Origin: JACZYA01 sp965247455
Lineage (GTDB): Bacteria > Acidobacteriota > Terriglobia > Acidiferrales > 2-02-FULL-67-57
Assembly (NCBI GenBank): GCA_965247455.1
Contig: CBDFHE010000011.1
Location: forward strand, 1 to 51,197
Reading direction: 5' to 3'
Length of the DNA: 51,197 nt
The notes below the pieces were generated by a model, which was given only the letters and a program-made list of their open reading frames with translations, was not told the origin of the DNA and ran no database searches. Below are positions 1 to 8,144 of the stretch, piece by piece. Numbering within the stretch: position 1 is the stretch's first letter; each line of letters begins with the position of its first letter. A program made the translations under genes and the position numbers.

Positions 1-333
1 CTACCCCCCTCTCGCTCGGTGTCCGAGCGACTCGTCCCACCCTACACACCACCCCCAATTCACTTGACTTCTCTCGCCGGCAGAGTCATATTACTTCCGC
101 AACCGCCTGGGGCAAGTCTTCCAGTTCATTCGGGGTGTGGGGGGAGTCGCAGGGGGTTGTGGACTAGCCGCGTCGTTCCCGGTCAGAACCGTCGAGGCTC
201 AGAAGCCCGATTGCCCGCCGCCTCGGCGAATGTTGGATACGCACTCATTTGGAGTCGGCCCTGCCGGTGGCCTCGCCCTCGGCGGGACTGGTGCCGACAG
301 AGGGTAGGACTAACGAGTCTTAGGGGGTACCAC
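1..333. other. leading region with no supported gene
   Basis: The open frame of the first gene extends back through this stretch, but the translation before 334 has no domain resemblance and the conserved nucleotidyltransferase start begins at 334. I see no convincing promoter, RNA or repeat here. Confidence 0.5.
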
Positions 334-1842
334 ATGATCACACCTGAAAAGTCCTTCGCGCCCATCCAAACTGCCGTCATGCTGGGCGCAGGCGATGGAG
401 AGCGCTTGCGCGCCGTGGCCAATGGCCGCCCCAAGTGCCTGATGGACCTCCTGGGCGTAACCCTGCTCGAACGCAACCTTCACGCCTTGAAGGAAGCGGA
501 CATCCGGACCGTCCTGCTGGTGGTCGGCTATCAGGGCCACGCCATCGGGGAGAGCGTCGAACAACTCCATCTCGATGGCCTCACCATCCGCTGCCTCCGC
601 AACCCCTACTGGCGCTCCGAAAACGGGCTCTCGCTCCTGCAGGCCCGCGAGGCCGTCAGCGACCAGCAGCGCTTCCTGCTGCTCATGTCCGACCACCTCT
701 TCGACCCCCGCACCCTGCGCGACTTCCTCTCCCGCGTCCCCGACGACGGCCGCTCCCACCTGCTGGTGGACTTCTCCCCCGGCGAAGGCGTGGACGAAGA
801 CGACGCCACCTACGTCCGCCTCGCCGACCACAACCGCATCTCCGCCATCGGCAAGGGGCTCGACCAAGCCCAGGGCGTGGACTGCGGCGCCTTTGTCCTC
901 ACCCAGGACATCTTTCCCGCCCTCGAAAACTCTTTCGCCGCCGGCGACTCTACTTTGACTGGCGCCAACCGCCGCCTGATTCAGCAGCGCGGCCTCGCCG
1001 GCGTTCCCCTGCGCACCGGCTTCTGGCAAGACATTGACACGCCGACCGACTACCAAAGCGCCCAGAAAAAACTGCTGGCCACTCTGCCCAACTCTGGCGA
1101 CGGTTTGGTCTCGCGCTACTTGAACCGCAAACTCTCCTGCCCCCTCAGCGCTTGGCTGGCGCGAACCCGCGCCACACCCAACCAAGTCACACTCGCTTCT
1201 TTCTTCCTCGGCCTGGTGGGCGCGGCTTTGTTTGCGCTCGGGCATCCGCTCGGGGCCGGGCTGACGGTTCAACTATCGTCCATCGTGGACGGCGCCGACG
1301 GCGAGCTGGCCCGGCTCAAGCTCCGCACCTCGCCCTGGGGCGGCTTCCTGGATGCCTTGCTCGACCGCTACGCCGACGGCCTCATCCTGCTGGCGATGGG
1401 CTACTACGCTTACACCCTTTCGCCCGGCTGGCTGCCGATTGCGTTCACCGTCGCAGCCGTCTTTGGCGTTCCGCTTTCGATGGCCCTCAAAGACCGCTAC
1501 AGCCTCGCCTTCGGCCGCTCCTTCACCAGCCAGACCGACGACGGCTGGACCCGCTATCTTCTGCCCAATCGCGACGGCCGCCTGTTGGTGGTGATGCTGG
1601 GCGGCGTGACCGGCATGGTCCTGCCCGCTCTGGCGTTTATCGCCGGAGTCTCGCACCTGGTTTTCCTGCGGCGACTGTGGCGAGTGGGAACGCAGCAACG
1701 ACCTGCTTCCCCGCAAGTCACGGCCGCCTTCGCGCGCGCCCCCCGCTCCGGCAGAACAATCCTGGTCGAACCCGCCCGACAGCGGGCGGCTGTCTTGGCT
1801 CCGGAGCTGCCGCCTTCTCTACCGCCGCAAACCGGCGCCTAG
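334..1842 (+). CDS. bifunctional NTP-transferase / CDP-alcohol phosphotransferase
   Basis: 502 residues. The N-terminal half is a nucleotidyltransferase of the sugar/inositol-phosphate type, with the glycine-rich loop GAGDGERLR (about residues 18-26) and GRPK (31-34). The C-terminal half is a membrane CDP-alcohol phosphotransferase with the complete D-x2-DG-x2-AR-x8-G-x3-D-x3-D motif (D319, D322, D340, D344) and several hydrophobic helices. This order is that of the fused inositol-1-phosphate cytidylyltransferase / di-myo-inositol-phosphate-phosphate synthase enzymes, which make a CDP-polyol and transfer the phosphopolyol to an alcohol. The actual polyol is not readable from sequence; a phospholipid head-group role is equally possible. 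The ATG at 334 is preferred because homology starts there; the open frame itself reaches back to 19. Confidence 0.8.
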   Translation: MITPEKSFAPIQTAVMLGAGDGERLRAVANGRPKCLMDLLGVTLLERNLHALKEADIRTVLLVVGYQGHAIGESVEQLHLDGLTIRCLRNPYWRSENGLSLLQAREAVSDQQRFLLLMSDHLFDPRTLRDFLSRVPDDGRSHLLVDFSPGEGVDEDDATYVRLADHNRISAIGKGLDQAQGVDCGAFVLTQDIFPALENSFAAGDSTLTGANRRLIQQRGLAGVPLRTGFWQDIDTPTDYQSAQKKLLATLPNSGDGLVSRYLNRKLSCPLSAWLARTRATPNQVTLASFFLGLVGAALFALGHPLGAGLTVQLSSIVDGADGELARLKLRTSPWGGFLDALLDRYADGLILLAMGYYAYTLSPGWLPIAFTVAAVFGVPLSMALKDRYSLAFGRSFTSQTDDGWTRYLLPNRDGRLLVVMLGGVTGMVLPALAFIAGVSHLVFLRRLWRVGTQQRPASPQVTAAFARAPRSGRTILVEPARQRAAVLAPELPPSLPPQTGA

Positions 1843-1890
1843 CCGCTTGCGCGCTCTCTACCACCCCCACACCGGATCAGCCGGAAAGGG

Positions 1891-2874
1891 GTGCCTCAAC
1901 CTGTGACTTGGGAAAAGACCAATGGGCCGCGGGTGGATCTCTGGAAGACATTCCAGGTGCTGGAAAGCCTCGAAGCCGCAGGGTGGGCCCGGCCCTCCCC
2001 CACTCCGGTACCGGCCCTGCAAGAACTATTCCGCCTCATGGCCGGCCGCTTTGAAGCAGCGCTGCGGCGGCACAACTTAAAGCTCCATCCCCAGGCGCTC
2101 GCTCCCGGCAAAAAATCCTGGGAATTCTTCCTAACCAATCTTTTTTTGTGCTCGGAATACATGCCCCCCTACGTCTCCACCGCCGCCGATCAGTTGGCGC
2201 AACTCTGCGCTCAATTCGGCCTCCAACCGGCTGAGGTCTTTTGCCACGACTGGCGCTGCATGTACAACAAAAGGACTTTGCTGAAGGAACTGGGGGAAGA
2301 GAATTACTACTCGCATCCGATTTATGTCTCGCACCTGTGGGTGGAGAACGTTTCGGCTCGGCGCCTCCTCTTTTCCTATTCCATCCGGAGCGCGATGAAA
2401 GCTGCCGGGCTGGCGGAGACGGATTGTCGCATCCTGGACGTCGGCAGCGGCATGGGAGGCTCGCTGCGTCTCTTTCCCGCCGCCCGCGAGCGCGTCGGGA
2501 TCGACAGTTCAGAACCGATGGTGCGCTGGTGCAACGCCACCAGCCAGGAACGCGAGCGTTATCAACTCATGGATTGCAGAACAATTGACTATCCGGACAA
2601 CACCTTCGACGTGGTCTTCAGCTTCGATGTCCTTGAGCACATTGATGAAACGCGCGACATCCTGCGCGAAATTCAGCGCGTAGCCCGGCCGCAGGGCGTG
2701 GTGGCAATCATCTATCCTTTCGGTGCGTACGATTGGGACAGCCATATTTCCCTGGTGGAAAAGCCGGTGTTCGATAGTTGGCTCCAGAGCGCCGGTTATT
2801 CGATTCTCGAAGAAGTGCAGCCGCCGGGAGAGGTCTTTCCCTGTACGGTGTGCTACTTGCTTCGGCCCTCCTAA
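1891..2874 (+). CDS. class I SAM-dependent methyltransferase
   Basis: 327 residues, GTG start with a purine-rich GGAAAGGG directly upstream. Motif I (ILDVGSGMGG, about residues 180-189) binds S-adenosylmethionine. It is followed by the acidic end of strand 2 (GIDSS) and a post-motif segment FDVVFSFDVLEHI typical of UbiE/Methyltransf_11 proteins. The N-terminal 170 residues are helical, without a domain I recognise, and may bind the substrate. It follows the CDP-alcohol phosphotransferase by 48 nt on the same strand, so co-transcription and a lipid or polyol substrate are plausible but unproven. Confidence 0.75.
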   Translation: MPQPVTWEKTNGPRVDLWKTFQVLESLEAAGWARPSPTPVPALQELFRLMAGRFEAALRRHNLKLHPQALAPGKKSWEFFLTNLFLCSEYMPPYVSTAADQLAQLCAQFGLQPAEVFCHDWRCMYNKRTLLKELGEENYYSHPIYVSHLWVENVSARRLLFSYSIRSAMKAAGLAETDCRILDVGSGMGGSLRLFPAARERVGIDSSEPMVRWCNATSQERERYQLMDCRTIDYPDNTFDVVFSFDVLEHIDETRDILREIQRVARPQGVVAIIYPFGAYDWDSHISLVEKPVFDSWLQSAGYSILEEVQPPGEVFPCTVCYLLRPS

Positions 2875-2875
2875 G

Positions 2876-2915
2876 AAAAACAAAAAAACCGGGCCGACGG
2901 TTGGGCCGGCCCGGT
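2876..2915 (-). terminator. intrinsic terminator of the cold-shock gene
   Basis: Read on the minus strand, a 9-bp perfect GC stem (ACCGGGCCG at 2888-2896 with CGGCCCGGT at 2907-2915) is followed by a run of seven T, then G and five more T. It lies 25 nt past the cspA stop codon. On the plus strand there is no T-tract, so it acts mainly for the minus-strand gene. Confidence 0.85.
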
Positions 2916-2939
2916 TCGGGATGTTGAGTTGGGTTGGGT

Positions 2940-3185
2940 TTAGAGGCGTACGACGTTGGCGGCTTGCAGGCCCTTCGGGCCCTTCACCACCTCGAACTCC
3001 ACCGCTACGCCATCTTCCAGGCTCCGGTACCCATCCCCCTCGATGGCCGAGTAGTGGACAAACACGTCCTCCCCCGTCATCCGTTGGATGAACCCGAACC
3101 CCTTGCTGGCGTTAAACCACTTCACTGTCCCTTGTTCTTTGCTTCCTTGTTCGTTGGTTCCTTGTTCGTTTGTTGCTTCGCTCAA
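2940..3185 (-). CDS. cspA: cold-shock domain protein (CspA family)
   Basis: 81 residues. The core GTVKWFNASKGFGFI carries the RNP1 motif (KGFGFI), followed by DVFVH (RNP2), the hallmark of the single-stranded nucleic-acid-binding cold-shock fold. The frame is open to 3248, but an AAGGAG ribosome-binding site (3193-3198) lies 7 nt before a TTG at 3185, so I take TTG as the start. This leaves a short polar N-terminal tail made of repeated NEQG/KEQG units (ATNEQGTNEQGSKEQGT) before the usual start of the fold. The gene is monocistronic with its own terminator. Confidence 0.9.
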   Translation of the reverse strand: MSEATNEQGTNEQGSKEQGTVKWFNASKGFGFIQRMTGEDVFVHYSAIEGDGYRSLEDGVAVEFEVVKGPKGLQAANVVRL

Positions 3186-3776
3186 CTGTGTACTCCTTGT
3201 TCCTAGATTCCGCGTCCCGCCTCGTACCGCCTCTAGACCGGCAAACAAAAAGGCCGCCGTTCGATTCGACCCGGCAGCCTCTCAACCCCGTGCTTTCCCG
3301 AGGATGGGTTTGATCCCGTCAACTGCGACTACAAGTACAACGAACGCAACCCCACCCTACCACATCCCCACCTCCTGACCAACCGCTTTTCTTCCGCCCG
3401 TCCCACACCCAGGGAGAAACGCGCCGGCGCCGGCCCACCGCAAAGAACGCCGAGGACGCGGAGAATAAACCAGGGGCAGTGCCGCGCAGACAAGAAAGTC
3501 TGCGCCACCAAAACAAAGAGAGGGACGCAACACTCAACAGTGGGGCAGGCATTCTTGCCTGCCCCGCCAATGGCGGGGCCTGCCGCAGGCAGGGCGGGCC
3601 TCTCTCTTATTCTTATTCTTTGGTGGCGCAGGCATTCTTGCCTGCGTGGTGCCCTCGTTTCTCTCTGCGTCCTCTGCGTCTCTGCGGTGAAACTTGGGAA
3701 TTCTCCCCCTACCGCGACGCCGGCGGCCCCAGCCCGCCCGCGCCCGATAAAGCTGCCCGCCGGAGGCGCCGATGAA
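3186..3776. repeat. REP-rich intergenic region
   Basis: It contains two REP palindromes of the GCAGGCATTCTTGCCTGC type, each preceded by GTGG (3540-3563 and 3623-3645), and one CCCCGCC/GGCGGGG palindrome (3561-3579). Open frames across it translate the repeats (GQAFLPA-like peptides) and are not believable genes. Confidence 0.7.
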
Positions 3777-3983
3777 ATGAATGGAGGTATAGCTGTGTTC
3801 TGGTTGGCGTTTGCGGGCGTAGTCCTGCTGGCCCTGGCTGCGCTGGTGGCGGCGGGCTGGCTTTACCTGATCCACATTCAGGTCGAAGAGATCGCCCGCC
3901 AACTCGAAATCGTCGGCGCGCACGCGGCCCAACCGACGAATAACAAAGAAGCTGACGTACCGGTTCCATTCCAGCGGGGATGA
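3777..3983 (+). CDS. small single-pass membrane protein
   Basis: 68 residues. One strongly hydrophobic segment (about residues 7-30) is followed by a charged amphipathic segment (HIQVEEIARQLEIVGAHA) and a polar tail. The frame runs back to 3540 through REP sequence, so the ATG at 3777 is preferred. GGAGGCGCC lies shortly upstream. The family is not recognised; the plan (N-terminal helix plus short coiled-coil-like tail) is common in small envelope proteins. Confidence 0.5.
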   Translation: MNGGIAVFWLAFAGVVLLALAALVAAGWLYLIHIQVEEIARQLEIVGAHAAQPTNNKEADVPVPFQRG

Positions 3984-4100
3984 GCCCACCTGCCCTGACC
4001 CACGATTTTCACAGCCAGCTTCGCCCTCTGGAAATCTAATCCAAATCTAATCGGCTTCTAATGGGAGCACGGCTCAATGGAGGTCGTTAGGTGGAAGCAC

Positions 4101-4170
4101 CGGCTGGATGTTAAGGCCTTATCCCCCCGGCCGTCCTCCGTGGGAATTGGCAACTGCATCCAGCCGTTTT
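4101..4170 (+). terminator. stem-loop with T-tract, possible terminator or RNA element
   Basis: A perfect 10-bp stem (CGGCTGGATG at 4101-4110 with CATCCAGCCG at 4157-4166) encloses a 46-nt loop with an inner GGCC pairing and is followed by TTTTCTTGTT. It may end the transcript of the 68-residue membrane protein or belong to a separate structured RNA. Confidence 0.4.
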
Positions 4171-4195
4171 CTTGTTGCAACTCTTCCGCCGAACA

Positions 4196-4224
4196 CTGAC
4201 TCGAATTTTTAATTCCCGTCTAAT
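4196..4224 (+). promoter_or_regulatory. sigma-70-like promoter for the candidate RNA
   Basis: CTGACT (4196-4201, 4/6 to TTGACA) and TCTAAT (4219-4224, 5/6 to TATAAT) are separated by exactly 17 nt of AT-rich sequence. The predicted start is near 4231. No coding frame follows, which fits an RNA gene. Confidence 0.45.
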
Positions 4225-4230
4225 CGAATC

Positions 4231-4390
4231 TTTATCTCCGCGTCGCACCCTAGGCGCTGTGGGAAGGCCCGGAGGCAACCGGGCAAAGAAAACCAACCAG
4301 AGACAGTACGGGAGGCAACTCCAGTCTGTAAGCAAGACAACCAGCAGCCCGCCAACGAACCCCTCCTCCGTTTCCGGGCTGCTGGTTTTT
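4231..4390 (+). ncRNA. candidate structured small RNA of about 160 nt
   Basis: Between the promoter-like elements and an intrinsic terminator lie two compact hairpins: GCCCGG-AGGCAA-CCGGGC (4267-4284) and GGAG-GCAA-CTCC (4311-4322). The second sits inside further AGAC/GTCT pairing (4301-4304 with 4324-4327). The final 12-bp stem (4340-4351 with 4375-4386) is followed by TTTT. Nothing on this strand downstream is co-directional, so it is not an obvious leader. I compared it by eye with c-di-GMP, cobalamin, TPP, glycine, SRP and RNase P consensus and found no match. The length would fit 6S-like or other regulatory RNA. Confidence 0.4.
4340..4390 (+). terminator. intrinsic terminator of the candidate RNA
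   Basis: A perfect 12-bp stem (4340-4351 / 4375-4386) with a 23-nt loop is followed on the plus strand by TTTT. Read on the minus strand, the same stem lies downstream of the ATP-grasp gene and is followed by a weaker T-rich stretch, so it may be bidirectional. Confidence 0.7.
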
Positions 4391-4436
4391 CTTGTCCCGC
4401 CCGCTAGCAAAGAAGCGCTCCGCCTCGGGCCTCTAG

Positions 4437-5441
4437 CTAGTTCCGCAAGGCTTCCTGCGGAATGCGGCTGCGAAGATAGTCCACGAAACGCTCGAAGGGA
4501 TCAAATCCCACAATGCGGGGTGCGTCGGTGACGAAATTCGAGAGCGCATTCACATCGTAGAAATACCGCTCGCCGTCGCGCGCATTGACCAAGTACTCGA
4601 TCCCGCCGATATCCAACTGCGCGGCCTTCGCAATCCGCAAGGCGGTCTCGGTCGCCTCCGGGGGCGGCGTACAGGCCTCGATCCGCATGGTGCGCTTCGC
4701 CGGCTCCGGAGTCGCCGGACAATAGCCCGTATTCTCCGCCGGCGCCGTCAGCGCCTCCTGCTCTTCCTGGCAGATGTCCGCCGGGCACAAATTGAAGCCC
4801 TCGCCGGGCGGCGGAAAGACCTTGATCGCGTAGAGAAACTTTCCGTTCAGAACCTCCACGCGTACGATGGCCCCCTCCTCGGCCGGCAAAAACTCCTGCA
4901 CCAGGGCGGTGTGGTCGATCCCCAGATCGAGCGTCCGCGAGCGAACCGCAGACACCAGCTCGCCCCGCTCGTGAAAGAGCTGGATTTTCGCCCCGCTGCC
5001 GCCAATGTTGGGCTTCACCACCAACGGATACTCCAATCCCTGGGCTGCGCCTAACGCCTGCGAAGAATGGTTGATCAGGCGGGCGCGGGGATAGCGCACC
5101 CCCAGGCGTTCAAAAATGTCCACCTGGGCCGCCTTGGAAGTTTCCACCAGGTAGGCGTCGTAGCCGTTGACCACCTCCACCCCAATCTCTCTCAGGTAGC
5201 GCAGGTACTCCCGCACAAAGAAGATGGCGTTGCCGTGCCCCCGCAGGTAAGCGGAGGGGCTCATGCGGTTGACCACCAGGGCATAGGGCGAGTTGCGCTC
5301 CCTAGGATCGTAGGACAGCTCGGTGGCCAGCAGCTTGTCGTAGCGCAGGCCCCGCCGGTCGAGGGCGGCAAACAACGGTTGGAACCACTCGGCGTGCTCG
5401 AACGGAAAAGCTATCCGGGGTGAGGAAAGATCCGTGTCCAT
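4437..5441 (-). CDS. ATP-grasp ligase, RimK-like
   Basis: 334 residues, ATG preceded by GGGAGGG. The central ATP-grasp signature is clear: PLVVKPNIGGSGAKIQLF (the nucleotide-binding lysine and glycine-rich loop), VQEFLPAEEGAIVRVEVLNGKFLYAIKVF, and a C-terminal metal-binding segment GGIEYLVNARDGERYFYDVNALSNF. Such enzymes activate a carboxylate as acyl-phosphate and ligate it to an amine or thiol; RimK, glutathione synthetase and peptide-tag ligases belong here. A cysteine-containing insert (about residues 222-260) separates the two halves of the ATP-grasp fold. The substrate cannot be read from context, as the flanks are intergenic repeats. Confidence 0.8.
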   Translation of the reverse strand: MDTDLSSPRIAFPFEHAEWFQPLFAALDRRGLRYDKLLATELSYDPRERNSPYALVVNRMSPSAYLRGHGNAIFFVREYLRYLREIGVEVVNGYDAYLVETSKAAQVDIFERLGVRYPRARLINHSSQALGAAQGLEYPLVVKPNIGGSGAKIQLFHERGELVSAVRSRTLDLGIDHTALVQEFLPAEEGAIVRVEVLNGKFLYAIKVFPPPGEGFNLCPADICQEEQEALTAPAENTGYCPATPEPAKRTMRIEACTPPPEATETALRIAKAAQLDIGGIEYLVNARDGERYFYDVNALSNFVTDAPRIVGFDPFERFVDYLRSRIPQEALRN

Positions 5442-6082
5442 GGTGCCCTCCCAGGCAGACCAAAAAACTATTGTAGCCTGTTGGTGCGGAGTTTGGCTAC
5501 GTTAGAGAATTGGATGCGCTGCGCCGCGGTCGGGTTCCACCCGCCCGCTCCGCTTCTCTCCTCCAGCCAAGAATCCACCCGTTGCTCTCCCCTTCGGCTC
5601 AGCGGCCTGACTTGTCAGGGCACACCTGCCTGCCGCAGGCAGGTGCAGGCAGGTCTGCCCTAACTTTCTTAGTGGCGCAGGCATTCTTGCCTGCGTCCCT
5701 CCGCTCCCGCCTGTCATTCTGAGGCCGCTAGGCCCGCCTGGGGCGGGCAGGCCGAAGAATCCCACCGTCGCGCGATCCACTCCCCGGTTGGCAGGCTCCG
5801 CCGACGGCAAGCAGGAAAAGCAGATCCTTCACCTGCCTACCGCAGGCAGGCTTCGCTCCCCGCAAAAAACGCGGGGCAGGCAGGATGACACTGGGCTGAA
5901 GGGGCGCGGCGGGGCACCCTTCGACGGGCTCAGGACAGGCAAGGCCCCGCCCTACCCGAACTCTGCTCAGCCCGACGGTTTGCCCCTCGTTCCGCTGAGC
6001 ATTCGCCTCCCACCGTTCAGCCCAGCGGCTTCCGCCGCTGGGATTGTCCCACGGGCAGAAGCCCGTGGCCTGAACACCGGCC
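5442..6082. repeat. repeat-filled intergenic region
   Basis: It contains a GTGG-REP (5672-5694), two CCTGCC...GGCAGG palindromes near 5630 and 5835, and TCATTCTGAGGCCGC-type repeat sequence. Both flanking genes lie on the minus strand. No coding sequence is supported. Confidence 0.6.
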
Positions 6083-7918
6083 TCAGTCGGCGGCGCCCAG
6101 GGCGCGGTCGAGGTTGAAGGCGGCGCTGATCAACGCCAGGTGGGTGAAGGCCTGCGGGAAGTTGCCCAGCGCCTCGCCGCTGTGGCCGGTCTCTTCGGCG
6201 TAGAGGCCGAGGTGGTTGGCGTAGCCCAGCATGCGCTCGAAAATCAGCCGGGCGGCTTCCAGCCGTGCGCGGTCGTTGCGCCCGGCGCGGGTGAGCGCCT
6301 CCACCAGCCAGAAGGTGCACATGTTGAAGCTGCCCTCGTCGCCCGCCAGCCCGTCGGGGGTCTCGTTGATGTTGTAGCGATAGACCAGGCTGTTGGAGAG
6401 CAACCCGCCCTTGGCGGGCGGCTGCATGATGGCGTCCAGGGTTTTGAGCATGCGGGGGTCGGTGGGCGACATGAACAGCACCAGCGGCATGATCAGGATG
6501 GAGGCGTCCAGGGTGTCACTGCCGTAAGCCTGCACGAAGGCCTGGCGCTTGCGGCTCCAGCCCTTGCTCAGAATCTCTTCGTAGATTTGGTCGCGCACTT
6601 TGAGCCAGCGATCGTGGTCAGAGGGAAAGGAGCGTTTTCCCGCCAAGCGCAAGCCGCGGTCGAGCGCCACCCAACTCATGAGCTTCGAATAAACAAAGTG
6701 CTGGCGGCCGCCGCGCACTTCCCAGATGCCCTCGTCAGCGCGCTGCCAGTTGTCGCACACCCAGTTGAGCAGCCGGCGCAACTCCCGCCAGAGGTCGTAG
6801 GAGATGGGGCTGCCGTACTTGTTGTAGAGATAGACGGCGTCCATCAGCTCGCCGTAGATGTCGAGCTGGAGCTGGCCGTGGGCGGCGTTACCGATGCGGA
6901 CCGGGCGCGAGCCCCGGTAGCCTTCCAGGTGGTCGAGGATTTCTTCGCTGAGCTGGTGGCGGCCGTCAATGCCGTACATGATTTGCAGCGAGCCGTCCGG
7001 CTCCAGCTCCGCGCAGCGGTCTTGCAGCCACTCCATGAACTTGGCGGCTGCGTCGGTGAACCCGACCCGCAGCAGACCGTAGAGAGTGAAGGAAGCGTCG
7101 CGCAGCCAGGAGTAGCGGTAGTCCCAGTTGCGCTCGCCCCCCAGGCTCTCGGGCAGGCTGCAAGTGGGCGCGGCCACGATGGCGCCGGTGGGTTCGTAGG
7201 TCAGCAGCTTGAGCACCAGCGAGGAGCGGTTCACCACCTCGCGCCAGCGCCCGCGGTAGGTGCTCTGCGAGATCCAGTGTCGCCAGTAGTTGACGGTGCG
7301 CTTGAACAGCGCCACCGACTCCGCCTCCGAGAGTACCAAGCCGCAGCCGGCGCCCGCCTCCAGGTCGCGCAGAACAAACGTCACCCGCTGGCCTTCGTTC
7401 AGGGTGAACTCGGCCACCGCAGCGTTGCCGTCTCGCTGGAGCGGGACACGGGTGGCCAACCCCAGGCTGAGCGAGGAGGATTGGAAGCACGCGCCCTCGG
7501 GGAGAATGCTGATCTCGTGCGGGTCGCGGGCGTAGTTGAAGGCCGGGCGGCACTCCATCCGAAAAGCCATTGAGCCGCGCACCACCGTGACCCGCCGCAC
7601 CAGACGGTGGCCGCCGTTCTTCTTGCGCGCGCCCGCCGGCATGTAGTCGGTGACTTCGCCCACGCCCTCGGGCGAGAGGAAGCGGGTGATGAGCACGTTG
7701 GTGTCGGGCCAGTAGAACTGCCGGTGCTTGACCGCTTGCGTTTTGATGGGAGCAATCTGGAAGCGCCCGCCCTTCTTGTGGTCGAGGAGGGCCGCAAAGA
7801 CGCTGGGGGAATCGAAGTGCGGGCAACAGAACCAGTCGATGGAGCCGTTCATGCCCACCAGCGCGCAGGTGTGCATGTCGCCGATGATGCCGTAGTTCTC
7901 AATTGGTTGGTACGCCAT
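6083..7918 (-). CDS. glycoside hydrolase family 15 (glucoamylase/trehalase-like)
   Basis: 611 residues. It starts with the N-terminal domain seen in bacterial GH15 proteins (YQPIENYGIIGDMHTCALVG, then GSIDWFCCPHFDSPSVFAALLD). The catalytic (alpha/alpha)6 barrel follows, with the family signature GGERNWDYRYSWLRDASFTLYGLL and, near the end, NLDRALG. Close relatives include glucoamylase-like enzymes and the actinobacterial GH15 trehalases; which sugar is used cannot be decided here. There is no signal peptide, so it is probably cytoplasmic. AAGGAAGC precedes the ATG. Confidence 0.88.
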   Translation of the reverse strand: MAYQPIENYGIIGDMHTCALVGMNGSIDWFCCPHFDSPSVFAALLDHKKGGRFQIAPIKTQAVKHRQFYWPDTNVLITRFLSPEGVGEVTDYMPAGARKKNGGHRLVRRVTVVRGSMAFRMECRPAFNYARDPHEISILPEGACFQSSSLSLGLATRVPLQRDGNAAVAEFTLNEGQRVTFVLRDLEAGAGCGLVLSEAESVALFKRTVNYWRHWISQSTYRGRWREVVNRSSLVLKLLTYEPTGAIVAAPTCSLPESLGGERNWDYRYSWLRDASFTLYGLLRVGFTDAAAKFMEWLQDRCAELEPDGSLQIMYGIDGRHQLSEEILDHLEGYRGSRPVRIGNAAHGQLQLDIYGELMDAVYLYNKYGSPISYDLWRELRRLLNWVCDNWQRADEGIWEVRGGRQHFVYSKLMSWVALDRGLRLAGKRSFPSDHDRWLKVRDQIYEEILSKGWSRKRQAFVQAYGSDTLDASILIMPLVLFMSPTDPRMLKTLDAIMQPPAKGGLLSNSLVYRYNINETPDGLAGDEGSFNMCTFWLVEALTRAGRNDRARLEAARLIFERMLGYANHLGLYAEETGHSGEALGNFPQAFTHLALISAAFNLDRALGAAD

Positions 7919-8144
7919 GCTTCCTTCGCCATTCCAGACGCTGATAAGAAAGGCAGGATCCTCCCTGAAGGGGCTTGCCTGCTCTGTGCGTCGTCGAAGA
8001 GTCCCTCGCCGTGCTGCGTCCGTGCTTCGGCAAGGCGCAAGGCCTTGCCCTACGCCAACCCGTTCTCAAACAAGTGTCAGTTCGGAAGAGGTGCTCCGCA
8101 CCCGCTTGGCGCACCCGCCTCCTCTACGTTGCTCGCGGGGGATT

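Noticed and set aside
310..1272. 320-codon minus-strand frame opposite the nucleotidyltransferase
   Set aside because: Antisense shadow; the sense frame carries both family signatures.
4231..4390. Assignment of the structured region to a known riboswitch
   Set aside because: No match by eye to c-di-GMP, cobalamin, TPP, SAM or glycine consensus and no gene downstream on the same strand.
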